A stretch of DNA of 36,538 nucleotides from an uncultured Pelagibacteraceae bacterium (GTDB lineage: Bacteria > Pseudomonadota > Alphaproteobacteria > Pelagibacterales > Pelagibacteraceae): positions 1 through 36,538 of the forward strand of contig CACPNG010000004.1 in assembly GCA_902635225.1 (NCBI GenBank), written 5' to 3'. This document shows, piece after piece, positions 17,242 through 30,271 of the stretch. The notes below the pieces were generated by a model, which saw only the letters and a program-made list of their open reading frames with translations, did not search any database and was not told the origin of the DNA. The translations under genes were made by a program, and so were the position numbers. The stretch's first letter is position 1. The number at the start of each line of letters is the position of its first letter.

Positions 17242-18322
17242 AAATGCAAATAAAATAGTATTAAAACTTGGATCCGCGACTGTAATTGACGGTAAAGGTG
17301 TTTTTAAAAAAAAGTGGGTAACTTCTCTTATTAAGGATATTAAAAAATACGGAAAAGGAAAAAACTTTGTAATTGTTTCTTCAGGTGCAATTGCTCTTGG
17401 ACAAAAATATCTAAATGGTAAAAAAAGGAAAATTAAGCTAGAAATGAGTCAGGCTATTGCAGCAGTTGGACAAATTCATCTAGCAGGTGAATTTCAAAAA
17501 CTGTTTAATAAATATAAAATTAAAACTGGTCAAATTTTAATTAGTCCGGATGACACCGAACAAAGAAGAAGAGCTATTAATGTAAGAAGAACATTTGATA
17601 ATTTGTTTAAACTTAAGGCTATCCCTGTTGTTAATGAAAATGACTCAACAGCAACTAGTGAAATAAAATATGGAGATAATGATAGGCTGGCTGCAAGAGT
17701 AGCTCAAATCATTGGGGCTGATATACTAATTTTGTTTTCTGATGTAGATGGATTATATGATAAATCAAAGGGAAAAAAAATTGTAAGAGAAGTAACTTCA
17801 ATTAATGAAAAGATTATATCAATGATAGATAATAAGAAAAATAAATTTGGTTCAGGAGGTATTGCTACAAAGTTGGATGCTGCTAAAATTTGTATGAATT
17901 CAGGTAGTCATATGTTTATTGCAAATGGTAATGTAAACAATCCGATTTCAAATATGATTAAAAATAAAAAATATACCCATTTCTTACCAAAAATTTCTAC
18001 TTTGGACGCAAGAAAGAAATGGATTATTGGTTCTCTAAATTACAATGGAACTATTTATATTGATAATGGAGCCGCTAGGGCTTTATCAAATGGCAAAAGC
18101 TTGCTCGCGGCTGGTATAACTAATATTAATGGAAATTTCAAAAAAGGAGAAAATGTAATAATTTTAGATCAAAATAATAATCAACTAGCTCGAGGACTAT
18201 CATCATTTAGCTCAACAGAAATAGATAAAATTAAAGGCAAACAAAGCAAAGAGATAGAATCAATTCTCGGTTATCTAAGTAAAACTGAGGTTATTCATAA
18301 AGATGATATGGTATTGTTATAA
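17231..18322 (+). CDS. proB: Glutamate 5-kinase with C-terminal PUA-like domain
   Basis: VLKLGSATV, VSSGAIALG, NENDSTATSEIKYGDNDRLAARVAQ, GSGGIATKLDAAKI. Confidence 0.96.
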   Translation: MLIKNANKIVLKLGSATVIDGKGVFKKKWVTSLIKDIKKYGKGKNFVIVSSGAIALGQKYLNGKKRKIKLEMSQAIAAVGQIHLAGEFQKLFNKYKIKTGQILISPDDTEQRRRAINVRRTFDNLFKLKAIPVVNENDSTATSEIKYGDNDRLAARVAQIIGADILILFSDVDGLYDKSKGKKIVREVTSINEKIISMIDNKKNKFGSGGIATKLDAAKICMNSGSHMFIANGNVNNPISNMIKNKKYTHFLPKISTLDARKKWIIGSLNYNGTIYIDNGAARALSNGKSLLAAGITNINGNFKKGENVIILDQNNNQLARGLSSFSSTEIDKIKGKQSKEIESILGYLSKTEVIHKDDMVLL

Positions 18323-19564
18323 ATGAATTATTTAAAATCAGTAGGAAAAAATGCGAAAAAGGCCTTTGAAGATTTAAAAAAAGTTAAGCACAAAAAGATA
18401 AAAAAAGTTTTAGACAATTACAATCAATCTCTTTTAAAAAATACCAATAAGATAATCAGAGAAAATTTAAAAGATGTAAAAAATGTAAAAAGAAAACATT
18501 TAGTTGATAGACTAATTTTAAATAAAAAGAGAATAGAAGGTATTAGATACTCAATAAATGAAATAGCAAAGTTTAAAGATCCAGTTGGAAGAGTTTTGGA
18601 AACATGGCGAAGACCAAATAATTTGACTATAAAAAAAGTAACAACTCCAATCGGAGTTATAGGCGTAATATATGAAAGTAGACCTAATGTAACTGCTGAT
18701 GTTGCGGCATTATGTTTAAAATCAGGAAACTGTTCTATTTTAAGAGGTGGGTCTGAAGCTTTTAATTCAAATAGAATATTAGCTAATTTATTTAGGCATA
18801 ATCTGCGAAAAAATAGTATTAATCAAAACTGTGTTCAGTTTATTGAAAATAAAGATAGAAAAATAGTAGATTACTTATTATCAAAAATGAGTTCATACAT
18901 CGATGTAATAGTGCCAAGAGGAGGGAAAGGACTTGTAGAAAAAGTACAAAAATTTTCTAACGTACATGTGATTGGACATCTTGAAGGTTTATGCCATATT
19001 TATGTTGAGAGGACTGCAAATATTAAAATGGCGAGAGATTTGATTATTAATGCAAAAATGAGAAGAACAAGTATTTGCGGTGCAGTTGAAACACTTCTGA
19101 TCGAGGAAAAAGCTTTAAAATCACATGCTAAAGAAATAATAAATGCTCTTTTAAATTCAGGCTGCGAAGTAAGAGCTGATAAAAAAGTTAACAAAATTTT
19201 TAAAGGAAAATTAAAAAAAACTACTGAGAAAGATTGGAAAACAGAATACCTGGATGCAATTATATCAATTAAAGCAGTTAAAAATGTAAAAGTTGCTGTT
19301 CAGCATATTTTAAAATATGGCACGATGCACACAGATAGTATTATTACTTATAACAAAAAAAACGCAGAAATTTTTTTAAATAGAGTAAATAGCTCAATAG
19401 CTATGCATAATGTTTCAACTCAATTTGCTGACGGTGGTGAATTCGGTTTTGGGGGTGAAATTGGTATTTCTACTAATAAACTTCCACCTAGAGGTCCTGT
19501 AGGAATAAATCAATTAACTTCATACAAATATCTTGTTTCTGGAAAAGGAATTATTAGACCATAA
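18323..19564 (+). CDS. proA: Gamma-glutamyl phosphate reductase
   Basis: IGVIYESRPNVTADVAALCLKSGN, VPRGGKGLV, RRTSICGAVETLL, FADGGEFGFGGEIGISTNKLPPRGPVG. Confidence 0.97.
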   Translation: MNYLKSVGKNAKKAFEDLKKVKHKKIKKVLDNYNQSLLKNTNKIIRENLKDVKNVKRKHLVDRLILNKKRIEGIRYSINEIAKFKDPVGRVLETWRRPNNLTIKKVTTPIGVIGVIYESRPNVTADVAALCLKSGNCSILRGGSEAFNSNRILANLFRHNLRKNSINQNCVQFIENKDRKIVDYLLSKMSSYIDVIVPRGGKGLVEKVQKFSNVHVIGHLEGLCHIYVERTANIKMARDLIINAKMRRTSICGAVETLLIEEKALKSHAKEIINALLNSGCEVRADKKVNKIFKGKLKKTTEKDWKTEYLDAIISIKAVKNVKVAVQHILKYGTMHTDSIITYNKKNAEIFLNRVNSSIAMHNVSTQFADGGEFGFGGEIGISTNKLPPRGPVGINQLTSYKYLVSGKGIIRP

Positions 19565-19567
19565 TTA

Positions 19568-20107
19568 ATGGCAAGTATAGAAAAAAAATTCATCGGATTA
19601 TTGGGTGGTAGTTTTGATCCTGCGCATAAAGGACATTTGGGTATATCAAATATTGCTATTAAAAAATTAAAATTGAAAAAAGTTTATTGGGTTGTAACCA
19701 AAAAAAACCCCTTCAAAAAAAAAACTTTTTACTCATTAGAAGAGAGAGTTAAGTATGCAAAAAAAATATCTAGAGCACATAAAAAAATTCAAACAATATA
19801 TTTAGAAAATTTTGTCAAATCCTCTAGAACCATTGATATTATAAATTATTTTATAAAAAAAAAGAATATTAAGAATATCTATTTTTTAATTGGTTCTGAT
19901 AATCTAATCAAATTTCATAAGTGGAAAAGCTGGAAAAAAATTGTAAAATTAGTGAAATTAATAGTTTTTTCTAGGAGAGGATATGATAGAAAAGGAATGA
20001 AATCAATTGTGGTTAAAAATTTTAAAAATAAAATCATATTTATCAAAAATAAGTATATTACAATTTCATCTACACAGCTTAAAGACCAACCAAGATTTAA
20101 TAATTAA
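19568..20107 (+). CDS. nadD: Nicotinate-nucleotide adenylyltransferase (short C-terminus)
   Basis: LLGGSFDPAHKGHLGIS, WVVTKKNPFK, LIGSDNLIKFHKWKSWKKI, ISSTQLK; only 179 aa. Confidence 0.9.
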   Translation: MASIEKKFIGLLGGSFDPAHKGHLGISNIAIKKLKLKKVYWVVTKKNPFKKKTFYSLEERVKYAKKISRAHKKIQTIYLENFVKSSRTIDIINYFIKKKNIKNIYFLIGSDNLIKFHKWKSWKKIVKLVKLIVFSRRGYDRKGMKSIVVKNFKNKIIFIKNKYITISSTQLKDQPRFNN

Positions 20108-20454
20108 TGGAAGTTGCTGAAATTAAAAAGAATATTGAAGAAATATTAGATGATAACAAAGCTCAAAGTATCACTACAATTAATCTTAAAAATAAATCCT
20201 ATATAGCTGATTACATGATAATTGCTTCAGGTACATCTTCGAGACATCTTCAATCACTTTCTGAAATTCTCGTTAATGAACTTAAAAAAAAAGGAGTTGA
20301 AAACTGTCGAATAGAAGGCAAAGATAGTAATGATTGGAAATTAGTTGATGCTCATGATGTGATAGTTCACATTTTTCATCCTGAAAAAAGAGAGTTTTAC
20401 GATCTTGAAAAAATGTGGTCTGAAGAAATACCTAAAGAGAGGGCTACTATATGA
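20107..20454 (+). CDS. rsfS: Ribosomal silencing factor RsfS (Iojap/DUF143)
   Basis: DYMIIASGTSSRHLQSLSE, DSNDWKLVDAHDVIVHIFHPEKREFYDLEKMW. Confidence 0.95.
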   Translation: MEVAEIKKNIEEILDDNKAQSITTINLKNKSYIADYMIIASGTSSRHLQSLSEILVNELKKKGVENCRIEGKDSNDWKLVDAHDVIVHIFHPEKREFYDLEKMWSEEIPKERATI

Positions 20455-21584
20455 AAAAAATTTTCATTTTTTTAATATTCTTATTAAATTTAAACACAAC
20501 TGCTTTCTCAAAAAACGATCTATATGAAAAAATTGACTTATTTGGTGAGGTCTTAGAAAATATTAAAAAAGATTATGTAGATGAAGTAGATCAAGCTGAA
20601 ATGATAGACTCAGCGATCAATGGTGTTTTGCAATCTTTAGATCCTTATTCTGCTTACATGTCTCCTGACCTTTTTAAAGAAATGCAAACTGATACAAAAG
20701 GTGAGTTTGGTGGTCTTGGAATAGAAATTGGAATGGAGTCTGGAGTCGTGAAGGTTATTTCACCCATTGATGATACACCAGCGGCTGAGGCAGGCATAAA
20801 AGCTGGAGATTACATTGTAAAAATTGGGAAAGATCAAGTTCAAGGTAAAACTTTATTAGAAGCAGTAAAATTAATGCGAGGTCCAGTTGGAACCTCAATA
20901 AATCTCACAATTAGAAGAAAAAATGTAAAAAGACCTTTAGAATTTGAAATAACTAGAAAGATAATAGAGGTTAGATCTGTTAATTCTGAAATTATAAGTA
21001 AAGAAAAAAATATTGGATATATAAGATTAAAATCTTTCAATGAAAATAGTGATAAACAATTCTTAAAATCAATTAAGAATTTTGAGAAAAATAAAAAAAT
21101 TAAAGGTTATATACTTGATTTAAGAAATAATCCTGGAGGACTTCTAACACAAGCAATCAATATAACTGATTTTTTCTTGGATGATGGTGAAATAGTTTCT
21201 ACGAAAGGGAGAAATATTTCTGAAACAAGAAAATTTTTTGCTAGAAAAGGTGATGAAATTAACGGAAAGCCAATTGTTGTGCTAATTAATAATGGATCAG
21301 CGTCTGCAGCTGAAATATTTGCAGGTGCGTTAAAAGACCATAAAAGAGCAATAATTTTAGGTGAGAACTCTTACGGTAAAGGATCTGTTCAATCTGTAAT
21401 ACCATTGAAAAATGGTGGTGGTATTAGATTAACAATTTCAAAATACTATCTTCCATCTGGAAAGTCTATTTCTGAAGTAGGAGTCACGCCTGATATCTTG
21501 GTAGAGGAAATTGGAGATGATTTTAGAATTAAATCAGAAAAAGATAATCAATTAAATTACGCTATTAAACTCTTTAATTCTTAA
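20451..21584 (+). CDS. ctpA: Carboxy-terminal processing protease (S41, PDZ domain)
   Basis: Signal peptide; PDZ (FGGLGIEIGM...AGIKAGDYIVKI); DLRNNPGGLL; NNGSASAAEIFAGAL; GENSYGKGSVQ. Confidence 0.95.
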   Translation: MKKIFIFLIFLLNLNTTAFSKNDLYEKIDLFGEVLENIKKDYVDEVDQAEMIDSAINGVLQSLDPYSAYMSPDLFKEMQTDTKGEFGGLGIEIGMESGVVKVISPIDDTPAAEAGIKAGDYIVKIGKDQVQGKTLLEAVKLMRGPVGTSINLTIRRKNVKRPLEFEITRKIIEVRSVNSEIISKEKNIGYIRLKSFNENSDKQFLKSIKNFEKNKKIKGYILDLRNNPGGLLTQAINITDFFLDDGEIVSTKGRNISETRKFFARKGDEINGKPIVVLINNGSASAAEIFAGALKDHKRAIILGENSYGKGSVQSVIPLKNGGGIRLTISKYYLPSGKSISEVGVTPDILVEEIGDDFRIKSEKDNQLNYAIKLFNS

Positions 21585-21585
21585 A

Positions 21586-22056
21586 ATGATAGAACAAAAA
21601 CTTCCATTACGAACGGGAGTTGGCATAATAGTTTTAAATAAACAAAACAAAGTTTTTGTAGGAAAAAGAAAAGATAATCCGGGAGACAAATGGCAAATGC
21701 CACAAGGTGGCGTAGATCAAGGAGAAGACTATATTACAGCAATGAAAAGAGAATTGTTAGAGGAAACTGGTATCAAGAATATTGAAATAATAAAAGAAAT
21801 TGACAAAATTTATCAATATGAATTGCCCCAAAATTTGGTGGGTATAATTTGGAAAGGTAAATACAGAGGACAAAAACAAAAGTGGTTTATTACAAGATTC
21901 TTGGGAAAAGAAAAAGAAATAAATTTAAACACGAAACATGCTGAATTTATAGATTGGAAATGGATTCAACCCAATTTGTTACCTGAGGTAATAGTAGATT
22001 TTAAAAAAGACTTATATCTTAATCTTCTAAAAGAAATTAACCTCGTTATTAGCTAA
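21586..22056 (+). CDS. rppH: RNA pyrophosphohydrolase (Nudix)
   Basis: Nudix box GGVDQGEDYITAMKRELLEETGI; WQMPQGG. Confidence 0.92.
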   Translation: MIEQKLPLRTGVGIIVLNKQNKVFVGKRKDNPGDKWQMPQGGVDQGEDYITAMKRELLEETGIKNIEIIKEIDKIYQYELPQNLVGIIWKGKYRGQKQKWFITRFLGKEKEINLNTKHAEFIDWKWIQPNLLPEVIVDFKKDLYLNLLKEINLVIS

Positions 22057-22431
22057 TTTCTTTTAAAGTTTCTAATTTATAAGACGCAACATATCTATCT
22101 TTATCACTGATCTCATTATTTAAGTGTGTCTCTAATTTTTGAAGCATTTCGTTAATTTTGCTTTTATCAAAATTAACTAGATCTCTTGCAGTTGCAGTTA
22201 AAATTAATAAGTTGTTATTTGAAAACTCAACTGTTCCCTCTTCTATATAAAATCTTTTTTCACCTTCAGCCTTTATTGTAATAATCCCAGGTCTCAAAAA
22301 TGTAATTAGAGAAATATGATTTTTTAAAATCCCCATCTGGCCTTCAAAAGAGGGAATTATTACTTCATTCGTTTCTTGTTTTAAAATTGTTTGGTCTGGA
22401 CTTATTATTTCAACTGTAAACTTATCTGACA

Positions 22432-22432
<1 letters not shown>
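22049..22432 (-). CDS. atpC: F1F0 ATP synthase epsilon subunit
   Basis: FTVEIISPDQTILKQETNEVIIPSFEGQMGILKNHISLITFLRPG; directly downstream of atpD. Confidence 0.94.
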
Positions 22433-24730
<2,298 letters not shown>

Positions 24731-24731
<1 letters not shown>

Positions 24732-26254
24732 TATTTTTTCTTATATTCCTCTATAATTTGTTTTAATTGGTTTTCTGTATCTTCATCTAATTTTCCAGAT
24801 GATTGAATAGCTTCAATAATTTCTGGTTTATCATTTTTGATTTTTTCGATTATATCTTTCTCAAATCCCTTAATTTTTCCTAAATCAACGTCATCCAAAT
24901 ATCCTTTTACTCCAGCAAAAACCGCGATTACTTGTTCTGCAACAGTCATTGGAGAATATTGCTCTTGTTTTAATAATTCTGTTAATTTTGCCCCTCGATT
25001 TAATAGCTGTTGAGTAGAAGCGTCTAAGTCTGATCCAAATTGAGCAAAAGCTGCCATTTCTCTATATTGAGCAAGTTCTAATTTGATTGAGCCAGCTACT
25101 TTTTTCATCGCTTTAGTTTGTGCTGCTGATCCTACTCGCGATACTGACAAGCCAACGTTAACTGCAGGTCTTATCCCTTGGTTAAATAATTCAGTTTCTA
25201 AAAATATTTGTCCATCCGTAATAGAAATTACATTTGTAGGAATATAAGCAGAGACATCGCCTGCTTGTGTCTCAATAATTGGTAATGCAGTTAATGATCC
25301 CCCTCCATTAGCGTCACTTAGTTTTGCAGATCTTTCTAAAAGTCTACTATGAAGATAAAAAACATCACCAGGGTAGGCTTCTCTTCCTGGAGGTCTTCTA
25401 AGTAAAAGTGACATTTGTCTGTATGCTACTGCTTGTTTTGACAAGTCATCATAGACTATTAGAGCATGCATTCCATTATCTCTAAAATATTCACCTATTG
25501 TACAGCCAGTATAAGGAGCTAAAAACTGAAGTGGCGCAGAGTCTGACGCTGTTGCAGCGACTATAGTAGTGTATTTAAGTGCGCCTGCTTCTTCTAAAGT
25601 CTTTGTTATTTGAGCTACAGTTGAACGTTTTTGTCCAATTGCCACATAAACACAATAAAGTTTTTTCTTCTCATCAGAAGACTCATTAATTTTTTTTTGA
25701 TTAATAATTGCATCAATTGCAACTGCAGTTTTACCTGTTTGTCTGTCACCAATAATTAATTCTCTTTGGCCTCTGCCTACAGGTATAAGTGAGTCGATAG
25801 ATTTTAGTCCTGTCTGCATTGGTTCACTAACAGATTGCCTTGGAATTATACCTGGGGCTTTCACTTCAACTCTTTTTCTTTCTTTTGAAGAGATTGCTCC
25901 TTTTCCATCAATTGGATTTCCTAAACCATCTACAACTCTTCCTAATAATTCTTTTCCAACTGGAGCATCAACAATTGCATTGGTTCTTTTAATTGTATCG
26001 CCTTCTTTAATTTTTCTATCATCTCCAAAAATTACAACTCCAACATTGTCATTTTCTAAATTTAGAGCCATACCTTTAGAGCCATCTTCAAACTCAACCA
26101 TCTCTCCAGCCTGAACATTATCCAAACCGTAAACTCGCGCTATTCCATCACCAACTGATAAAACTTTTCCAATTTCTGAAACTTCAGCTTTTTCACCAAA
26201 ATTTTTAATTTGATCTTTAAGTAATTTAGTAACTTCTGAAGGGTTTATTGACAT
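24731..26254 (-). CDS. atpA: F1F0 ATP synthase alpha subunit
   Basis: GDRQTGKTA Walker [31 protein letters not shown]-like region; [15 protein letters not shown]. Confidence 0.99.
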
Positions 26255-26255
26255 A

Positions 26256-26813
26256 TTAACTTTCTAACATTGCCTGTTTGTATTTATTTAATTTATTTTT
26301 TATTGAGGTATCGATCATAAAGCTTCCAAGTTGAAGTTTTAATCCTCCAATTAGTTCTTTATCAACCTTATAGTTAAATTTTATAGTTGAGCTTGTTGAA
26401 GAAGATAGTTCTTTACTTATATTCTCAAGCTCAGTCTCTGATAGTTCTTTAGAAGATATCAAAGAAGCTTTAACTTCTCCTCTTTTTTGTGCACATAATT
26501 TTAAAAAACTATCAATAATTTTTTCGACAAAAAATATTCTTCTTTTTTCAATTAATAAAAACATAAAGTTTTTTAAATTTTTTGAAAGGTTCAGCTTTTC
26601 AGCTAATAGTTTAAATACGTTGTTTTGATTTTGTGTACTTTGAGTTGGATTGTGTATGAAATTTTTAATCTCTAGGCTATTATTTAATAGAGAGGCGAAG
26701 TTCTTGATGTCATTTTCTATTTTCTCTAATTCATTAGATTCTTGGGCTACTTCAAAAAGTGCGCGAGAGTATCTTTCTGAGGTTTCTGTTGAGAAAGATT
26801 TATTTGTGCTCAT
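26256..26813 (-). CDS. atpH: F1F0 ATP synthase delta subunit
   Basis: [13 protein letters not shown], conserved C-terminal [22 protein letters not shown]; precedes atpA. Confidence 0.94.
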   Translation of the reverse strand: MSTNKSFSTETSERYSRALFEVAQESNELEKIENDIKNFASLLNNSLEIKNFIHNPTQSTQNQNNVFKLLAEKLNLSKNLKNFMFLLIEKRRIFFVEKIIDSFLKLCAQKRGEVKASLISSKELSETELENISKELSSSTSSTIKFNYKVDKELIGGLKLQLGSFMIDTSIKNKLNKYKQAMLES

Positions 26814-26891
26814 TTTTTATTGAAATTGTTATGAAATAATGATGGTGTCGTACCATAAGAGTTTACCTTGATCAAGTTACCAATTTATAAA

Positions 26892-28841
26892 TTAACCAAA
26901 ATTTACAGGATCGACATCAACCGTAAGTTTAATTTTACTTGAGATTTTCAACGAATTTAGAAGGTTAGAAACCATTTTTTGCTTTAAGCTTTTCTCATTA
27001 AACCTAATTAATAATCTTGATCTAAATTTTTTTTTTATCTTAAGTAAAGGCGAGTCTACGGGACCCATGATTTCTAAACCAATAATTTTACTAAGACGTG
27101 TTTTAATTTGTCTAGCTCCTTCAATACTTAAAGATTGATTATTTGCCGATATGATAATTGCAATGAGTCTACAAAAAGGAGGTAGGGAATTTTCTTTTCT
27201 AGAAATAAGTTCTTTTTTTAAAATTTCATCGGGATTGTTTTTAATTAACTCATTTAAAGTAATATTCTCTGGAGATAATGTTTGATAAACAATTAAAGAC
27301 TCGGAACTAAATCTACCAGCTCTTCCACTTAACTGATTATACAATTGAATATTTTTTTCAGTAGTTCTTAAATCGTAACCTCTTCCCGAAAAATCTGCGT
27401 CAATCACAACTATACAATTTAGTTTAGGAAAATTAAAGCCTTTTGAAATCATTTGAGTTCCAACTAAAATATCTACTTGATTATTTCTGATTCTATTAAA
27501 CAAAGAATTAGTATGATCTTTTTTTTTCATGTAATCACTTGAAAAAATTTCTATTTTGTTAGTAGGGAATAATTTACTTACTTCCTCAAAGATTTTTTCA
27601 ACACCTGGACCATACATTATAAAATCACAATTTTTTTTATCTTTACATTTATTAGATATTTTTTTTTCAGAAGAACAATGATGACAGATAGCTTTATTTT
27701 TATTTTTATGAAATGTTAAATACATCGAGCAATTATTACATATCTGTTTGTATCCACAGTTTTTACAAATTAGATATGGGGCATATCCTCTTCTATTTAA
27801 AAAGAATAAAATCTGTTCATTTTTCTCAAGAAACTTTTTAACTATTTTAATACTCTCATCAGAAATAAAACTATTTTTAATTTTTTTTAAATTTAAATTA
27901 ACAATTTTTGTTTTTGGTAAAGGATAGTCAGCATATCTTTTATTAATTTTAAAATGTCTAAATTTTTTATTTTGAATATTATTAAAAGTTTCGAGTGATG
28001 GTATCGAAGTGACCAAATGGATTGGTATTTTTTCAAAGGAGGCTCTGGCTATTGCCATGTCTCTTGCATGATATATCACTCCTTCATCTTGCTTATAAGA
28101 AGTGTCATGTTCTTCATCAACAATTATAACTCCAAGTTTTTTAAAAGGTAAAAGCAAAGAAGATCTTGCTCCAACTACTAGTTTAATATTATTATTAATT
28201 ATACCATTCCAAATAATTCTTTTATTTTTTGGCGTTATTTTTGAGTGCCAAATTGCAGGTTCGAAACCGAAAAAATCATAAAATCTTGATTTAAATTCAT
28301 TAGTTAAAAAAATTTCAGGAAGTAAAACTAAAGCTTGTTTATTTTCAGCAATAATTTTTTTTATTCTCTCAAAATATACAAGTGTTTTGCCTGAACCAGT
28401 TGTTCCTTGAAGGACGGAAACATCAAATGTATTATTTTTTAAATTTAAAAATTTTAAAGCATTATTCTGTTCTTGATTTAAGTTAAATTTTTTTGCTTTA
28501 ATAATCTTTAGATCAAAATTTTTATAATTATTTTTAAATAAATTTTTATTTCCTCCAATAACCATTTTAAGAACAAGCCCTAAGGGTTTTACGTTGTACA
28601 TCGCAAACCATTTCATAAAATTAATGAAACTTTTATTTAAAGAAATTTTGGCTATCTTTTTATGAATATTTTTAATTTTTATGTCTTTTGACACAAAAAT
28701 TTTATCTGGCCACACAACACCAATCGCCTTTTCTTTTCCAAAAGGGACTTCAACAATATCACCTGGAGTCAATTTTTCTTTTTTTGTTTCGTATGTGAAT
28801 GAAAAATTAAATATTTTGGGCAGCAGTACTTGCGCTTTCAT
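26892..28841 (-). CDS. priA: Primosomal protein N' / replication restart helicase PriA
   Basis: LQGTTGSGKTLVY, DEEHD, FLNRRGYAPYLICKNCGYKQICNNCSMYLTFHK zinc region, QLSGRAGR. Confidence 0.95.
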   Translation of the reverse strand: MKAQVLLPKIFNFSFTYETKKEKLTPGDIVEVPFGKEKAIGVVWPDKIFVSKDIKIKNIHKKIAKISLNKSFINFMKWFAMYNVKPLGLVLKMVIGGNKNLFKNNYKNFDLKIIKAKKFNLNQEQNNALKFLNLKNNTFDVSVLQGTTGSGKTLVYFERIKKIIAENKQALVLLPEIFLTNEFKSRFYDFFGFEPAIWHSKITPKNKRIIWNGIINNNIKLVVGARSSLLLPFKKLGVIIVDEEHDTSYKQDEGVIYHARDMAIARASFEKIPIHLVTSIPSLETFNNIQNKKFRHFKINKRYADYPLPKTKIVNLNLKKIKNSFISDESIKIVKKFLEKNEQILFFLNRRGYAPYLICKNCGYKQICNNCSMYLTFHKNKNKAICHHCSSEKKISNKCKDKKNCDFIMYGPGVEKIFEEVSKLFPTNKIEIFSSDYMKKKDHTNSLFNRIRNNQVDILVGTQMISKGFNFPKLNCIVVIDADFSGRGYDLRTTEKNIQLYNQLSGRAGRFSSESLIVYQTLSPENITLNELIKNNPDEILKKELISRKENSLPPFCRLIAIIISANNQSLSIEGARQIKTRLSKIIGLEIMGPVDSPLLKIKKKFRSRLLIRFNEKSLKQKMVSNLLNSLKISSKIKLTVDVDPVNFG

Positions 28842-28869
28842 ATTTCAATAGTAGTTGAATTTTTCTTTT

Positions 28870-30270
28870 TTAAAAATGAATTGGTCTTTTATCAACAGCT
28901 AAAGCTGCTTCTTTAATGGCTTCTGTATGTGTAGGATGGGCATGACACGTTCTAGCAATATCTTCTGAACTTGCTCCAAATTCCATCGCTAAAGCCATCT
29001 CTGCAATCATATCGCCACAATGCGGGCCAATTATATGCACGCCTAATACTTTATCAGTTTCACTATCAGCTAAAATTTTTACAAATCCCTCTGTTTCGTT
29101 GTTAACTTTCGCTCTCGAATTAGCTAAAAAAGGAAATTTACCAACTTTGTAAGATTTTTTTTCCTCTTTTAGTTGTTCCTCTGTTTTGCCAACTGTAGCT
29201 ACTTCGGGAGATGTATAGATAACTCCTGGAATAACATCATAGTTTACATGACCTGCTTGGCCTGCCAAAATTTCAGCAACTGCGATCCCTTCCTCCTCTG
29301 CTTTGTGAGCTAACATTGGTCCTTTAATCACATCTCCTATCGCATAAATATTTTTAATTGATGTTTGAAGCTTGCTATTAACTTCGATTCTGCCTTTGCT
29401 ATCTTTTTTTACTCCGACTTTTGTTAAATTTAATCCTTCTGTGTATGGCTTTCTACCAACCGACACCAAAACCTTATCAAATTCTAACGACTCAGCTTTT
29501 GACGTTTTTACATCTGTAAAATTTATTAAAATTCCTGTTCCGTTAGTCTTTACAGAATTCACTTTTGAACCCATCTTAAACTTTATTCCTTGTTTAGTTA
29601 AAATCTTTTTAAATTCGTCAGATATTTCTCTATCCATTCCAGGAGTTATATGATCGAGATATTCAATTACAGTAACCTCTGAGCCTAATCTTGACCATAC
29701 TGAACCCATTTCTAAACCTATATAACCTCCACCAATAACTGCTAATTTCTTTGGTACCTCATTCAAAGATAATGCTCCAGTTGAAGAAATTATATTTTTT
29801 TCATCGATTTCTATACCTGGTAGAGAAACAACTGCAGACCCTGTAGCTATAACAATATTTTTTGCTTTATAATTCGTTCTCTTGTTATTTTCATAAACTA
29901 CAATATCATTTTTAGAAAACAAAACACCTTTGCCTTTGATATATGTAACTTTATTTTTCTTAAATAAAAACTCTACACCCTTTGTTAGCACTTGAACTGA
30001 CTTGTTTTTATTTGACATCATTTTTTCGATATTTAATTTAATACCATCAATTTCTATTCCCTGCTTGTTGAAATCTTTTTTTGCTTTGTGGAAGTTTTCA
30101 GATAAATTAAGTAGACTTTTTGATGGTATGCAACCAACATTCAGGCAAGTCCCGCCTAATGTTCCTCTGGACTCTACACAAGCAGTTTTCAGACCTAATT
30201 GTGCTGCTCGTATTGCGCAAACATAACCTCCGGGTCCTCCACCAATAACTATTAAATCAAAATTATCCAT
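28870..30270 (-). CDS. lpdA: Dihydrolipoyl dehydrogenase
   Basis: GGGPGGYVCAIRAAQLGLK, GGTCLNVGCIPSK, AIGDVIKGPMLAHKAEEEG, HAHPTHTEA. Confidence 0.97.
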   Translation of the reverse strand: MDNFDLIVIGGGPGGYVCAIRAAQLGLKTACVESRGTLGGTCLNVGCIPSKSLLNLSENFHKAKKDFNKQGIEIDGIKLNIEKMMSNKNKSVQVLTKGVEFLFKKNKVTYIKGKGVLFSKNDIVVYENNKRTNYKAKNIVIATGSAVVSLPGIEIDEKNIISSTGALSLNEVPKKLAVIGGGYIGLEMGSVWSRLGSEVTVIEYLDHITPGMDREISDEFKKILTKQGIKFKMGSKVNSVKTNGTGILINFTDVKTSKAESLEFDKVLVSVGRKPYTEGLNLTKVGVKKDSKGRIEVNSKLQTSIKNIYAIGDVIKGPMLAHKAEEEGIAVAEILAGQAGHVNYDVIPGVIYTSPEVATVGKTEEQLKEEKKSYKVGKFPFLANSRAKVNNETEGFVKILADSETDKVLGVHIIGPHCGDMIAEMALAMEFGASSEDIARTCHAHPTHTEAIKEAALAVDKRPIHF

Positions 30271-30271
30271 A

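Noticed and set aside
26868-26877. CTTGATCAAG palindrome upstream of atpH (possible operator or FNR-like half-sites)
   Set aside because: Only 10 bp, no recognised consensus spacing; could be chance. Not supported without conservation data.
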